From NCBI GenBank assembly GCA_964421565.1, contig CAYQXJ010000004.1, positions 124,001-188,000 of the forward strand: DNA of 64,000 nucleotides, written 5' to 3'. Origin of the DNA: CAYQXJ01 sp964421565 (GTDB lineage: Bacteria > Planctomycetota > Brocadiia > SM23-32). Within the stretch, counting starts at the first letter, position 1; each line of letters starts with the position of its first letter. The notes under the pieces are model-generated. The model saw only the letters and a list, made by a program, of their open reading frames with translations, made no database searches and had not been told where the DNA came from. The position numbers and the translations under genes were made by a program. Shown here in pieces: positions 46,053 to 55,100 of the stretch.

Positions 46053-47075
46053 TCAGATGGTCAGATCCATAGCGTGCGCGAGCGCGCGCAGATCGTCCAT
46101 CAACTCTCCGAACATCTGGGGCGACAACTGCTGGGCCGGGTCACACATGGCCATGTCCGGTTCGCCGTGCACCTCCACCAGCAGGCCATGCGCCCCCACC
46201 GCGAGCGCCGCGCGGCTGACGGGTGCCACCAGCGACCTTTTGCCGCTTGCGTGACTGGGGTCAACTATGATCGGCAGATGCGAGAGCTCGCGTATCAGGG
46301 GCACGATGGCCAGGTCCTGTGTGAAGCGCAACGCCGGTTCGAATGTGCGCACCCCGCGCTCGCAGAGGATGATGCCCAAATTGCCCACGCTGGCTATGTA
46401 CTCGGCAGCTTTCAGCCACTCCTCCACCGTGCTGGAGAAGCCCCTCTTGAGAACAACCGGCATACCCGTGCGGCCCGCTTCGGTCAGCAGGTCGAAGTTC
46501 TGCATGTTACGGGCGCCGATCTGGATGGCGTCGGCGTACTGGGCGACCAGGTCGACGTGGCCAGGCGTCCGGGCCTCGGTGATAACCGGCAAGCCGGTCT
46601 CTGCACGGGCAGCTGCCAGCAACTTCAGACCGTCCTCGCCGAGACCTTGGAAGTCATAGGGTGAAGTGCGAGGTTTAAAGGCTCCGCCCCTCAGTAGACG
46701 GGCTCCTGAGCGCTTTGCGGCCTGTGCCGCCTCCATCAGTTGCTGCTCGCCCTCTACGGCGCACGGCCCCGCCACGATCGTGAAGCGGCCGGGGCCCACC
46801 GGCACGCCGCCGATCTCGACGGTGCTCGGCTCGGCCCTTGCTTCCGTGCTGACCAGCTTATAGGGCTTCAGCACGGGCACGACACGGTCCACGAAGGGCA
46901 ATCCCTCGAAGACCTCCATTAGATGAGGACGCATCTCCGGCGAGGTGCCGATGGCCCCTACAATGGTAAGCTGTTCCCCCCGGCTGACGTGTGCCTTGAA
47001 CCCGGCGTCCTCGATGGTGGTTACGACGCGCTCAACCTGTGGGTCCGTTGCGCCGCTTCTCAGGATGACGATCAC
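46053..47075 (-). CDS. aroF: 3-deoxy-7-phosphoheptulonate (DAHP) synthase
   Basis: About 340 residues of the AroF/KDO8P-synthase-like (type I beta) group. It begins with a ferredoxin-like regulatory domain (VIVILRSGATDPQVERVV ... EQLTIVGAIG), then the TIM barrel with FTIVAGPCAVEGEQQL, GGAFKPRTSPYDFQGLG, VITEARTPGHVDL, GARNMQNFDLL, VVLKRGFSSTVEEW and PIIVDPSHASGKR. It makes DAHP from PEP and erythrose-4-phosphate; the N-terminal domain is often the site of feedback control by aromatic amino acids. The start is GTG at 47075 with GGGAGAAGG upstream; the frame stays open 33 codons further. Confidence 0.95.
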   Translation of the reverse strand: MIVILRSGATDPQVERVVTTIEDAGFKAHVSRGEQLTIVGAIGTSPEMRPHLMEVFEGLPFVDRVVPVLKPYKLVSTEARAEPSTVEIGGVPVGPGRFTIVAGPCAVEGEQQLMEAAQAAKRSGARLLRGGAFKPRTSPYDFQGLGEDGLKLLAAARAETGLPVITEARTPGHVDLVAQYADAIQIGARNMQNFDLLTEAGRTGMPVVLKRGFSSTVEEWLKAAEYIASVGNLGIILCERGVRTFEPALRFTQDLAIVPLIRELSHLPIIVDPSHASGKRSLVAPVSRAALAVGAHGLLVEVHGEPDMAMCDPAQQLSPQMFGELMDDLRALAHAMDLTI

Positions 47076-47139
47076 AGAACCTTCTCCCGTTGTCGGGTTC
47101 GGTGGTGGAGGGAACGCATGGTGTGCGCTCCTACAGGGG

Positions 47140-47168
47140 ATGCTATAGAATAGTAGCTCCGCCGTCAA
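47140..47168 (-). promoter_or_regulatory. Possible aroF promoter
   Basis: On the minus strand TTGACG (47163-47168; five of six) is followed 17 bp later by TAGCAT (47140-47145) or 15 bp later by TATAGC (47142-47147). It sits ~65 bp before the GTG start, within the divergent region with the MnmE-like gene. Confidence 0.4.
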
Positions 47169-47193
47169 GTTCACGCCATGGGTTCATTGCCCC

Positions 47194-48369
47194 ATGCACA
47201 ATTCAATGCCGCGAGCCAGCCTCGTCACACCACTGGGAGAGGGAGGCATCGGCGTCATCGTCCTGAGCGGACCGAACGCCGCCATAGTGTTGGGGCGCGT
47301 CTTCCGCGGCACTCGGCGTTCGGCTGCCGGGCTGACGGTCGGCCGTATCGCACACGGAACTATCCGGGCGCGGGGTCACACGCTGGACGAAGTGATCATT
47401 GCACGGCTGCCTGATGGTGAGGGCGGTCGGTTTGAGATCAACTGCCATGGTGGCGTGGTTGCTGTGCGTGCCGTGCTCAATGCCCTCGCAGAAGCCGGCG
47501 CGAACGTGGTGCCGTGGCGGGATTCCATCTGCCCACGGGGAACTGCCCCGCCCCTTTCGCCCCGATCGCTCCGAGAACTGGCCTCATCCCTCCTGCCATC
47601 TGCCCGGACCAGGCTGGCGGCTACGGTCCTGCTCCACCAGACGAACGGCGCTCTGGATCGCGCCTTGGGGGCCCTGCAGAGGCACCTTGCGGGCAGGCAC
47701 AGCGCGCCTGCCAGCAGGGCTCTGCGCAGGTTGCTGAGCACGGCCGAGTTCGGCAAGGCTCTGCTCCATCCGCCGCGCGTCGCTCTGCTGGGCCCTCCGA
47801 ACGCGGGGAAGTCCACCCTCCTGAACGCCCTGCTGAACCGGGAGCGTGTGATCGTGCACAGTGAACCGGGAACAACGCGAGATGTAGTCAGTGAACTGCT
47901 GGGGATACGTGGTATGCCATTCCAGGTAATGGACGCCGCCGGCATTCGGGACACTGCCGATGAACTGGAACGCGAAGCCGTGCGCCGGGCACGCGAGCTG
48001 GCATGCAGCTGCGACATCGCTCTGCTCGTGTTCGACCTCAGTCAAGGCGGCCAGGCGCTTCGCGGCATGCCTCGCCCGGCGGCGTGTGTACGTGCGATAA
48101 CTGTAGGCAATAAAAGCGATCTTGCACCGGGTGTGTCAGCCGCGCAGGCAGATGTGCGCGTTTCTGCGCTGAAACGCCGTAACCTCGAGTCGCTGGAAGC
48201 CGCTCTGCTGGCGCCCTATGTGCAGTTTATCGAGCCGGCGATTTCAGGCGCGGCGATTGTCTTCCACGAAGCGGTGGAGGAACACCTGCAGGCAGTGAGG
48301 GAGCGACTGGATCACTCGACCGAAGAGGCCGCCAGGGAGCTGCAGGCCCTGCGGGAGGGCGAGAACTGA
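47194..48369 (+). CDS. MnmE-like GTPase lacking the C-terminal Cys motif
   Basis: A 391-residue protein with the MnmE domain order. The N-terminal domain (ASLVTPLGEGGIGVIVLSGP, then EINCHGGVVAV) is recognisable. The G domain is intact: G1 GPPNAGKST (200-208), G2 GTTRD (226-230), G3 DAAG (247-250), G4 NKSD (306-309). MnmE is ~450 residues and ends in a C-x-G-K motif whose Cys is needed for tRNA wobble-uridine modification; here the protein ends REGEN with no such motif. The folate-region sequence between ~110 and 130 is also unlike MnmE. It could be a diverged MnmE or a paralogue with another role. Confidence 0.82.
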   Translation: MHNSMPRASLVTPLGEGGIGVIVLSGPNAAIVLGRVFRGTRRSAAGLTVGRIAHGTIRARGHTLDEVIIARLPDGEGGRFEINCHGGVVAVRAVLNALAEAGANVVPWRDSICPRGTAPPLSPRSLRELASSLLPSARTRLAATVLLHQTNGALDRALGALQRHLAGRHSAPASRALRRLLSTAEFGKALLHPPRVALLGPPNAGKSTLLNALLNRERVIVHSEPGTTRDVVSELLGIRGMPFQVMDAAGIRDTADELEREAVRRARELACSCDIALLVFDLSQGGQALRGMPRPAACVRAITVGNKSDLAPGVSAAQADVRVSALKRRNLESLEAALLAPYVQFIEPAISGAAIVFHEAVEEHLQAVRERLDHSTEEAARELQALREGEN

Positions 48370-48376
48370 CGCTCCG

Positions 48377-50140
48377 CTACAGCCCCAGCCCGGTGAGCAC
48401 GACGTTGATCAGGCCCCCGACTCCGAACGCCACCACGAGCATGATGATGGCCGCTTTGACCATGTCCCTGAAGCCGAGCTCGCGGAACAGCACAATGAAC
48501 GTCGCCGCGCACGGGAAGTAAGCCGTCAGGACAACGCTGGCAACAACGAGTTGTTTGAGGCTAAGGTTGAGAGGCGCCAGCATGCCCACGGCGACGTCTT
48601 TGCGCAGGAAGCCGACCACAAGCGCCCCCACGGCGTCAGCAGGCAGACCCAGCAAATGTGTCATCACCGGCGCAAACAGCGCGCTGAGCCAGGCGATGAT
48701 GCCCAGCGTATACAGCAGGTTGACGAGCACCACACCAAGCAGGACGTAAGGGACGGCCTCGCGCACAAAGTTGCGTATGCGCATCCATAGCTTCTTCAAC
48801 AGCCCCCGCCAATAGGGCCAGCGATAGGGCGGAATGTCGACCAGGATCTCGGGCGTCGTGCCGTGAGTGAAACGCTTCATGAGTGTTCCCAGCACAATCC
48901 AGAGGACGAACAGCGTGCCGAAAACCGGCATGAAGCCAAGCGCTCCATACTGCCCGAGCAGACCTGCGATCATGGCAATCTGCGCCATGCACGGCACGCA
49001 AACGGCGAGCAACGTGGCCGCGATGAAGCGCTCCTTGCGCGTTTCAAGCACACGGAGACCAAGGGCACCCGGCACATTGCACCCCAACCCCATCAGCATG
49101 GGAACGGCGGATAGTCCGTGCAGGCCAACGCGATGCATAACGGTGTCCACCAGCACCCCAAGCCGCGGCAGGTAACCGCTGTCCTCAAGCACCCCGAGCG
49201 CCAGGTAGAAGGCAAACACGTAAGGCAGAACCGCGGCCAGGGGTATGTACAGTCCTGTGGTGAGAACGCCGAACGACTCGCCGAACTCGATTGCGCCGTC
49301 CACCAGTTCGCCGATGAGCAGGTCGTGCACGAAGCCTGAGCCACCCAGCATCGCCGACAGGCGCAGCATCAAGGGACGCCACAGTAAGTCGAACGCCGGC
49401 TCGGCGACGTGCGCGATCAGCCCCTCGCCTACGAGACGGACGATTTCGAACGCTGCGATGAGAACGAAAACCGCAACGATCGGGCCAATGACCGGATGCA
49501 CAGTGGCATGGCTCAGTTCCTGACCGATGGAAGGGTGGCGGTGCTCCATGCGCTGTACTTGCTCGACGATCTCACCCACGACCTGCCAGCGGTCCTCCTC
49601 GTCCACGCTCATGCGGCCGCTGGAGGCATTCTTGAGGCTCTGCTGCAGGCTCTTGATGCCTTCGCCGCTGAGGGCACAGGTCGGCACAACCGGAACTCCG
49701 AGCAGTTCGGACAGCTTGTCCGCGTCGATCTGAATGCCGTGCTCCTGCGCTTCGTCCCACATGTTGAGTGCGACCACCATGCGCACGCCGCGACTGAGCA
49801 ACTGAACCGTCAGGTTCAGGTTGCGCTCCAGGTTAGTGGCGTCGACGACGTTGATCACCACTTCTCCTTCGTCCAGCATGTCAATGGCAACCCGCTCGGC
49901 CCGGCTCAGAGGTTGAAGGGTATAGACGCCGGGCACGTCGATAACCGAGCAGGTCTGCCCGTCCAGCCGCATCATGCCTTCGCTGAACGAGACGGTGGTT
50001 CCCGGGTAGTTGGAGGCGATGACATTGGCGCCTGTCAGTCGACTGAATACGGCACTCTTGCCCACGTTAGGGCTACCCATCAGCAGCACGCGCATGCTGG
50101 CGCCGCTGGTTGACCCTTCGGTTTCGTGGCATCCAGGCAT
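48377..50140 (-). CDS. feoB: Ferrous iron transport protein B
   Basis: A 587-residue FeoB. The N-terminal G domain has G1 GSPNVGKSAVF, ASNYPGTTVSF, G3 DVPGVYTL and G4 NMWDEA (Met-Trp in place of the usual Lys-rich NxxD context but Asn and Asp kept). The membrane part carries the Gate motifs GLGCNVPGALGLRVLETRKERF and AVCVPCMAQIAMIAGL with conserved Cys residues. It is shorter than E. coli FeoB (773) because the linker and some loops are reduced. It imports Fe(II) across the inner membrane. It follows feoA by 16 bp in an operon with fur. Confidence 0.95.
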   Translation of the reverse strand: MPGCHETEGSTSGASMRVLLMGSPNVGKSAVFSRLTGANVIASNYPGTTVSFSEGMMRLDGQTCSVIDVPGVYTLQPLSRAERVAIDMLDEGEVVINVVDATNLERNLNLTVQLLSRGVRMVVALNMWDEAQEHGIQIDADKLSELLGVPVVPTCALSGEGIKSLQQSLKNASSGRMSVDEEDRWQVVGEIVEQVQRMEHRHPSIGQELSHATVHPVIGPIVAVFVLIAAFEIVRLVGEGLIAHVAEPAFDLLWRPLMLRLSAMLGGSGFVHDLLIGELVDGAIEFGESFGVLTTGLYIPLAAVLPYVFAFYLALGVLEDSGYLPRLGVLVDTVMHRVGLHGLSAVPMLMGLGCNVPGALGLRVLETRKERFIAATLLAVCVPCMAQIAMIAGLLGQYGALGFMPVFGTLFVLWIVLGTLMKRFTHGTTPEILVDIPPYRWPYWRGLLKKLWMRIRNFVREAVPYVLLGVVLVNLLYTLGIIAWLSALFAPVMTHLLGLPADAVGALVVGFLRKDVAVGMLAPLNLSLKQLVVASVVLTAYFPCAATFIVLFRELGFRDMVKAAIIMLVVAFGVGGLINVVLTGLGL

Positions 50141-50156
50141 CGACCCAAAGCTCCCT

Positions 50157-50393
50157 CTACTCTATGCGTCGGACCTCAATCTTCCGGGCAATCCCCCGGC
50201 CCATCGCTACTTGCCGCCCGTCGATGAGCACCGTGATCGGCCCGGCCATGAATTGGGTGCCGAGCTTGCGCACCTTCTTGCCGGGCCGCACGCCCATGGC
50301 GTCCAGCTTCTGCATCATGCCGCGCCCGCCGCGCACACTTACCACGACCGCGCTCTCCCCGCCCGGCAGCAACTCCAACGTCGTGTGCATCAT
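50157..50393 (-). CDS. feoA: Ferrous iron transport protein A
   Basis: A 78-residue SH3-like FeoA: MMQKLDAMGVRPGKKVRKL is the family centre and GPITVLIDGRQVAMGRGIARKIEV the end. It supports FeoB in Fe(II) uptake. It overlaps the end of the Fur-family gene by 4 bp and precedes feoB, so all three should be co-transcribed and translationally coupled. Confidence 0.93.
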   Translation of the reverse strand: MMHTTLELLPGGESAVVVSVRGGRGMMQKLDAMGVRPGKKVRKLGTQFMAGPITVLIDGRQVAMGRGIARKIEVRRIE

Positions 50394-50878
50394 TCCTCCG
50401 TGTTACCCTCTCGGCATTCGCAGCAGATACCCCGAATGCCCATCCGGTGATCTATGGCCTCAAAACCGTGACGGCGGCATATGCTGCTCTGCAGTTCTTC
50501 GATGCGCTCGTCGACGAACTCAATCACCCGTCCGCACTCCACGCACACCATGTGGTCATGGTGGGGGCTACCGTATGTAGGCTCGTAACAGGCACGCCCG
50601 TCTCGGTGCATCACCTGCCGGATGAGCCCCGCACGCTCCATATGGCTGAGCGTGCGGTAAACCGTCGCGCGCGAAACCGAATCGTCATTCCGCTGAAGCG
50701 TCATCAGCAGTTCCTCGGCATCGAAGTGCCCACCGCTCCGAAAGACGGCTTCAAGGACTGATTCGCGCTGCTGTGTGTAGCGGGAGCCCTCCTCGTGCAA
50801 GTACTGACGGAAGCGGTTCAGGGCGTTCCCGACGCGCTGGTTCGGGCGCTGCGCCTGCCGGTTGCTATTGACATTCAT
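50390..50878 (-). CDS. Fur family metal-responsive repressor
   Basis: About 162 residues. The winged helix (TQQRESVLEAVFRSGGHFDAEELL...SRATVYRTLSHMERAGLI) and the metal-binding region (CYEPTYGSPHHDHMVCVECGRVIEF) fit Fur; the C-terminal CxxC-like pair GICCEC provides the structural zinc Cys residues. Its place in front of feoAB makes iron control most likely, although PerR or Zur cannot be excluded from sequence alone. ATG at 50878 lies ~10 bp after a strong -10, so the mRNA may be leaderless. A TTGA...TCAA dyad overlaps the start codon. Confidence 0.9.
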   Translation of the reverse strand: MNVNSNRQAQRPNQRVGNALNRFRQYLHEEGSRYTQQRESVLEAVFRSGGHFDAEELLMTLQRNDDSVSRATVYRTLSHMERAGLIRQVMHRDGRACYEPTYGSPHHDHMVCVECGRVIEFVDERIEELQSSICRRHGFEAIDHRMGIRGICCECREGNTEE

Positions 50879-50887
50879 TCTCAACAC

Positions 50888-50915
50888 AGTATACACCGTT
50901 TCTAGTTGCGGTCAA
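50888..50915 (-). promoter_or_regulatory. Predicted promoter of the fur-feoAB operon
   Basis: On the minus strand TTGACC (50910-50915), a 16-bp spacer and TATACT (50888-50893), each four to five of six consensus matches. The expected transcription start is about 3-4 bases before the ATG at 50878. The remaining ~250 bp to 51172 hold nothing else that I can identify. Confidence 0.55.
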
Positions 50916-51172
50916 GCGGCGACCTAAGAGAAAATGTGACGTGCTCAGAGGTCTGGGGCCCTCGGTGTCCCCTCAAGACGCAATGGCTGGGCCGCAAGGG
51001 AGCAGTCGCCTCCCCGTGCGGGTGCTATGGAGAGCGGCCACCTCGTTCGTACGCGCGTGCTCCGGCGGAGGCACTGTCAGCCCCACAGACGGCCATCAGT
51101 GTCCGCCGCAACGGATGGCACAGGTAGGATTCATGGGGACGACGGTAAAGCGGTGAACGGAGTCTCCGCCCC

Positions 51173-52615
51173 CTACTCCTGGCCGTTTCTGCGCAACTCT
51201 GAGAGCCGGGACTGTAATGCACCGCGAAGTGCGAGTGCATATTCGTAGAACCGTCGCGCGGCCTTCTCCTGCTCGGCCTGGCGCCGTCTGACGCTCAACC
51301 CCAGAACGCCGTCCCGAATGCACACCCATGGCGGTTGGCCGGCACCTTGCCAGTTCTTGATCGCTTCGATAACGTCCCCCCCCAGTAGGGCTCGGGCCCG
51401 GCCTGCGTTCTCCGCTTCGATCTTGTACAACCGACTGGGACCCGGGCTTTCGGGCAGGCGAATGCCCCCGGCAGGGAAACGCGCTGCCAGCACCGAGCGT
51501 GGCTTGAGGGACACGCGATCGGTGCTCAGGTTAGGTATTCTCAACGCACACCCGGCCCCATCCCGCATTACGTGGCGCGCGCCCGACGTGTAGTCGAAGA
51601 GCATCATCCGTTCGGGGTCTTCACGGCTCCAGGCCACGTTGTATAGCTTGTGAGGGCCCCGGAAGAAACCGAAATCGGGCAGGGAGTCAACCAATCGACC
51701 CTCGTCGTCTTCGCTGAACTCCAGTTCCATCAGCGATGCCTGATAGCGGATCACGGCCCGGTGCCAACCGGCCGCTGCTTGTTCGAGGCGGTAGCTGCGA
51801 TAGGAGAGGAAGACAACCGTTGCCAGCAGAAGGACGAGTGCAAACACTGAGCCGACGACCGCCGCTTGAACGCCCGCCGCAACCAGCAACAGCAGCAACA
51901 GCAATGACCCGGCGAGGGCGTAGGTGGAGCTGCGGGCAATCTGGCGCCAGAAGATCTCCGGTGGCTGGCCGTCTCCGTGGCGCACTGGCAATGCCCTTTC
52001 CCCTTTCACTGGTTCCAGCCGGTCCTCAATGGCTTCCTTCAGCCACTTCAATTCCTGGCTGGGCAGCCCGCTGCCGAAACTGACCAGGCCGTTCTCCGAA
52101 ACCACGACAAGCTCGGGCCGTTCCCCGCTCCAGTCTGTGCAGGTATAGCCATCAGCCAGCAATTCCTTGCGCCCTACGTGGATTCCGTGGAAGGAGCGTC
52201 GTGGCACTCGCCATGTGCGGCTGAACGGGAAGGAGCGCACCACCACGATGGCCTCATCCCCAACAGCCACGCGCGTTATGTCCAGCACGGCGCGCAATAA
52301 CAGGTAAGCGCCGCAACCAACCAGCGCAAGACCGCAGGCGCCGACAACCAGCCCGCCGGCCGCCGTCGCGCCCCCTACCGTGGACCCGAAGGCCAGCACT
52401 AGGGCCAGCGCCCCGGCGGTGAGCAAGCCGATTGCCTGCACGGCATCCGTGCGATGCAACTCGGGCGCCGGCACCCGTAACACCAGATTGCCGTCCTGTA
52501 TGGATATGCGGGTCTTGTGGCCGGCTGGCGCCCCGAGCAGACGCATCTCCGCGCGCTCACGCGCGGCCGGGGCGGCCGTCGCCTCCTTCTGCTCACACGT
52601 CCTCAGTTCTGTCAT
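51173..52615 (-). CDS. Hypothetical membrane protein (480 residues)
   Basis: No family recognised. Two hydrophobic hairpins are visible: ~60-110 (AIGLLTAGALALVLAFGS; GACGLALVGCGAYLLLRAVL) and ~230-270 (YALAGSLLLLLLLVAAGVQ; FALVLLLATVVFLSYRSY). After each comes a soluble segment resembling a PH-like or bPH2-type beta domain (ITRVAVGDEAIVVVRSFPFSRTWRVPR in the first). The Arg-rich C-terminal helix (RRRQAEQEKAARRFYEYALALRG) is likely cytoplasmic. GGAGGAG lies before the ATG. It is divergent from the rhomboid gene. Confidence 0.75.
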   Translation of the reverse strand: MTELRTCEQKEATAAPAARERAEMRLLGAPAGHKTRISIQDGNLVLRVPAPELHRTDAVQAIGLLTAGALALVLAFGSTVGGATAAGGLVVGACGLALVGCGAYLLLRAVLDITRVAVGDEAIVVVRSFPFSRTWRVPRRSFHGIHVGRKELLADGYTCTDWSGERPELVVVSENGLVSFGSGLPSQELKWLKEAIEDRLEPVKGERALPVRHGDGQPPEIFWRQIARSSTYALAGSLLLLLLLVAAGVQAAVVGSVFALVLLLATVVFLSYRSYRLEQAAAGWHRAVIRYQASLMELEFSEDDEGRLVDSLPDFGFFRGPHKLYNVAWSREDPERMMLFDYTSGARHVMRDGAGCALRIPNLSTDRVSLKPRSVLAARFPAGGIRLPESPGPSRLYKIEAENAGRARALLGGDVIEAIKNWQGAGQPPWVCIRDGVLGLSVRRRQAEQEKAARRFYEYALALRGALQSRLSELRRNGQE

Positions 52616-52738
52616 CTACTCCTCCGAGGCCGTTCGGTCGATGCCAGAGGACCCCTGCGACGCGGCTTGTGCCACGCAGGCGGCCTGTGCTATCCTGCGG
52701 CAACCGGCCACGTCCCCATATGGCGAAAGGCGCCGCAC

Positions 52739-53440
52739 GTGCTACCTCTGCGCGACAAGAACCCTTCGGGCGTGACGCCCTGGATCGTCTACGGCCTGAT
52801 TGTAGCCAACTCGCTGGTATTCCTTTTTGAGATAAGGCTTCCTCAGGCGGACCTTGAGCAACTGATGTACCGCTTCGGTTTTGTGCCGGCACAGGCGACG
52901 GCAGCCCTGCGTGGCCAGGTCAGTCTGTCAGCTCGGCTGCTCGTGCCGGCGCTGACGAGTATGTTTCTACACGGCGGCTATATGCACCTCATCGGCAACA
53001 TGTGGTTCCTCTGGCTGTTCGGGGACAACGTGGAAGCCCGCCTCGGTCACCTTCCTTTCCTGCTCTTCTACCTGGTGTGCGGGCTCGCCGCCAGCGGCGC
53101 GCAGTGGGCTCTCGCGCCTGCCGCAGACATACCGACAGTCGGCGCTAGCGGAGCCATCGCTGGCACCCTGGGCGCCTACGCGCTATGCTGGCCGGGCGCC
53201 CGGATTCTGACACTTGTGCCGATCTTCTACTTCATCCACATAATCGAAGTGCCGGCCATCTTTGTGCTTGGCTTCTGGTTCCTTATGCAGTTGCTTCAGG
53301 GGGTTGCATCGCTCGGCGTGCGCTACGCACACGGGGGCGTGGCCTACGGCGCGCACGTCGGCGGCTTTGTGGTCGGCCTGCTGCTCATCAAGCTGCTGCC
53401 TCGTCGCGACAGGGGCCGCCCTTCATCGAGACGGCGATAG
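52739..53440 (+). CDS. Rhomboid family intramembrane serine protease
   Basis: About 233 residues from a GTG start that gives VLPLRDKNPSG, the usual rhomboid N-terminus. Six transmembrane segments are predicted. SMFLHGGYMHLIGNMWFLWLFGDNVE is the conserved His/Asn region, shown in parts as FLHGGYMHLIGNMWFL; the catalytic Ser is in GASGAIAG and the catalytic His in YGAHVGGFVVG. It cleaves transmembrane substrates, unknown here. The open frame extends upstream to 52517 opposite the previous gene; that part is rejected. It precedes murJ by 31 bp. Confidence 0.93.
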   Translation: MLPLRDKNPSGVTPWIVYGLIVANSLVFLFEIRLPQADLEQLMYRFGFVPAQATAALRGQVSLSARLLVPALTSMFLHGGYMHLIGNMWFLWLFGDNVEARLGHLPFLLFYLVCGLAASGAQWALAPAADIPTVGASGAIAGTLGAYALCWPGARILTLVPIFYFIHIIEVPAIFVLGFWFLMQLLQGVASLGVRYAHGGVAYGAHVGGFVVGLLLIKLLPRRDRGRPSSRRR

Positions 53441-53471
53441 AACCAACCACGGGGGATGAAGCACATCTCGC

Positions 53472-55097
53472 ATGGCCGAAAGCGCCGACAAATTCATCCA
53501 CCACGCAGGGCTCATATCCCTCCTGACCTTGCTGAGCCGCCTTCTGGGTGTCGTGCGGGACGCGGCGTGCGCTGCGGTTTTCGGTGCCGGCCTTGTCTGG
53601 GACGCGTTCAGCTTCGCCTTCCGCATACCTAACCTGTTCCGAAGGCTCTTCGGCGAGGGCGCCCTGAGTGCGGCGTTCGTGCCGTTCCTCTCGGAGTATC
53701 TGGAGCTTCACACCCCTGAGGAGGCCTGGCGGTTCGCCGGTCGAGTGGCAGGTGCTCTGGCGATGGTGCTGGTGGCAATCCTTCTGCTGGCAGAGCTGGC
53801 GCTGGTGGGCGTCATCGGGTTTGGGCAGTTGAGTGCCCGCTGGCACATGGCCCTGTTGCTCACGGCGCTGCTGCTGCCTTACATGCTGTTGATCTGCCTG
53901 ACGGCGCTTGCCGGGGCTGTGCTGAACAGTCTTAAGCATTTCGCTGCGCCGGCTCTCGCACCGGTGGTGCTTAACGTTTGCTGGATCGCCGCCGTCCTCC
54001 TGGTATCGCCCGCCGTGGCCAGCACGCAGCAACAACAGATTATCGTGCTGGCCGGTGCTATCCTGGTGGCCGGCGCGCTTCAGCTCGCCCTGCAGTTATT
54101 TGCCCTGCACCGCAAGGGCTTCCGCTGGCGCGTCTGCTGCGACGTGCTGCATCCACAGGTGCGCCGCCTTGCAGCGGCTATGGCGCCCGTTGCCTTGGGC
54201 CTGGGCGCGCTGCAGCTCAACGTGCTGCTGGACGGCGTGATCGCCATCTCGCTGGCCGCGCCCAAGGGCAAAGCCACCTTTCTGCTTCTGGGATGGGAGT
54301 TGCCCTACCCGATGGAAATCGGGGCAAACAGCGTGCTCTACTATGGCAACCGGCTTATGCAGTTTCCGCTGGGCGTGTTCGGAATCGCGCTGGCGACGGC
54401 GGTTTTCCCGGTGCTCAGTCGCCAGGCCGCGAGAAAGGACTGGCCCCGCTTCGCTCGCTCCGTGGTGCGCGGTGTCGGTGCCGGCCTGTTCATAGCCGTG
54501 CCTGCGAGCGTCGGCCTGGTGCTGCTGCGCTATCCCCTAATAGAGCTGATCTTTCAGCGGGGCGCCTTCACTCCTCGGATGACGGCGCGCACGGCACGGG
54601 TGCTGGCGGCGTATTGCGCAGGGATATGGGCATTCGGCGCACTGCACCTGCTCACGCGGGCGTTCTACAGCATGGGCAAACACGGCACGCCCGCACGCAC
54701 GGCAGCGGCAATGGTGCTGCTCAACATTGCGCTGAACCTGTTGCTTGTCTGGCCTCTCGGCGAGGCGGGCCTCGCAACCGCCACCAGTGTAACTGCATGC
54801 GTTCAGGTTCTTGTGCTGGCGGTCCTGCTGGGACGAAAGGTGAGCCTACGGGGAATGAGGGCGCTGGTGTGGGACATGGGCGCAGTGCTAACGGCGACAG
54901 CGGGCATGTCCATCGCGGTTCTGGCGTTGCTGGCACTGTTGCCCACCGGCGACGCACTGGCAGTACGGCTGCTGCGCGCGGTTGCCCCCGCAGCCTTCGG
55001 GGCAGCAGTATACCTGGGACTGGCGGCCCTGCTGGACTGCGGGATTCTCAGGTCGCTCGCCGCCGCCTTCAGACCAGCGCCGCGCGACTGCATGTAG
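53472..55097 (+). CDS. murJ: Lipid II flippase MurJ
   Basis: A 541-residue MviN/MurJ protein with ~14 hydrophobic helices. The N-terminal signature is complete: ISLLTLLSRLLGVVRDAACA, WDAFSFAFRIPNLFRRLFGEGA, LSAAFVPFLSEYL. The middle carries RLMQFPLGVFGIALATAVFPVLSR and ALHLLTRAFYSMGKHGTPART, both typical. It flips the peptidoglycan precursor lipid II to the periplasm. The last part is Ala/Leu-rich. It ends 3 bp from the convergent LSm-like gene. Confidence 0.95.
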   Translation: MAESADKFIHHAGLISLLTLLSRLLGVVRDAACAAVFGAGLVWDAFSFAFRIPNLFRRLFGEGALSAAFVPFLSEYLELHTPEEAWRFAGRVAGALAMVLVAILLLAELALVGVIGFGQLSARWHMALLLTALLLPYMLLICLTALAGAVLNSLKHFAAPALAPVVLNVCWIAAVLLVSPAVASTQQQQIIVLAGAILVAGALQLALQLFALHRKGFRWRVCCDVLHPQVRRLAAAMAPVALGLGALQLNVLLDGVIAISLAAPKGKATFLLLGWELPYPMEIGANSVLYYGNRLMQFPLGVFGIALATAVFPVLSRQAARKDWPRFARSVVRGVGAGLFIAVPASVGLVLLRYPLIELIFQRGAFTPRMTARTARVLAAYCAGIWAFGALHLLTRAFYSMGKHGTPARTAAAMVLLNIALNLLLVWPLGEAGLATATSVTACVQVLVLAVLLGRKVSLRGMRALVWDMGAVLTATAGMSIAVLALLALLPTGDALAVRLLRAVAPAAFGAAVYLGLAALLDCGILRSLAAAFRPAPRDCM

Positions 55098-55100
55098 CGG

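Noticed and set aside
44994..46664. 556-codon plus-strand frame across the M16 peptidase and aroF
   Set aside because: Antisense to two well-supported genes; His/Arg/Gln-rich shadow.
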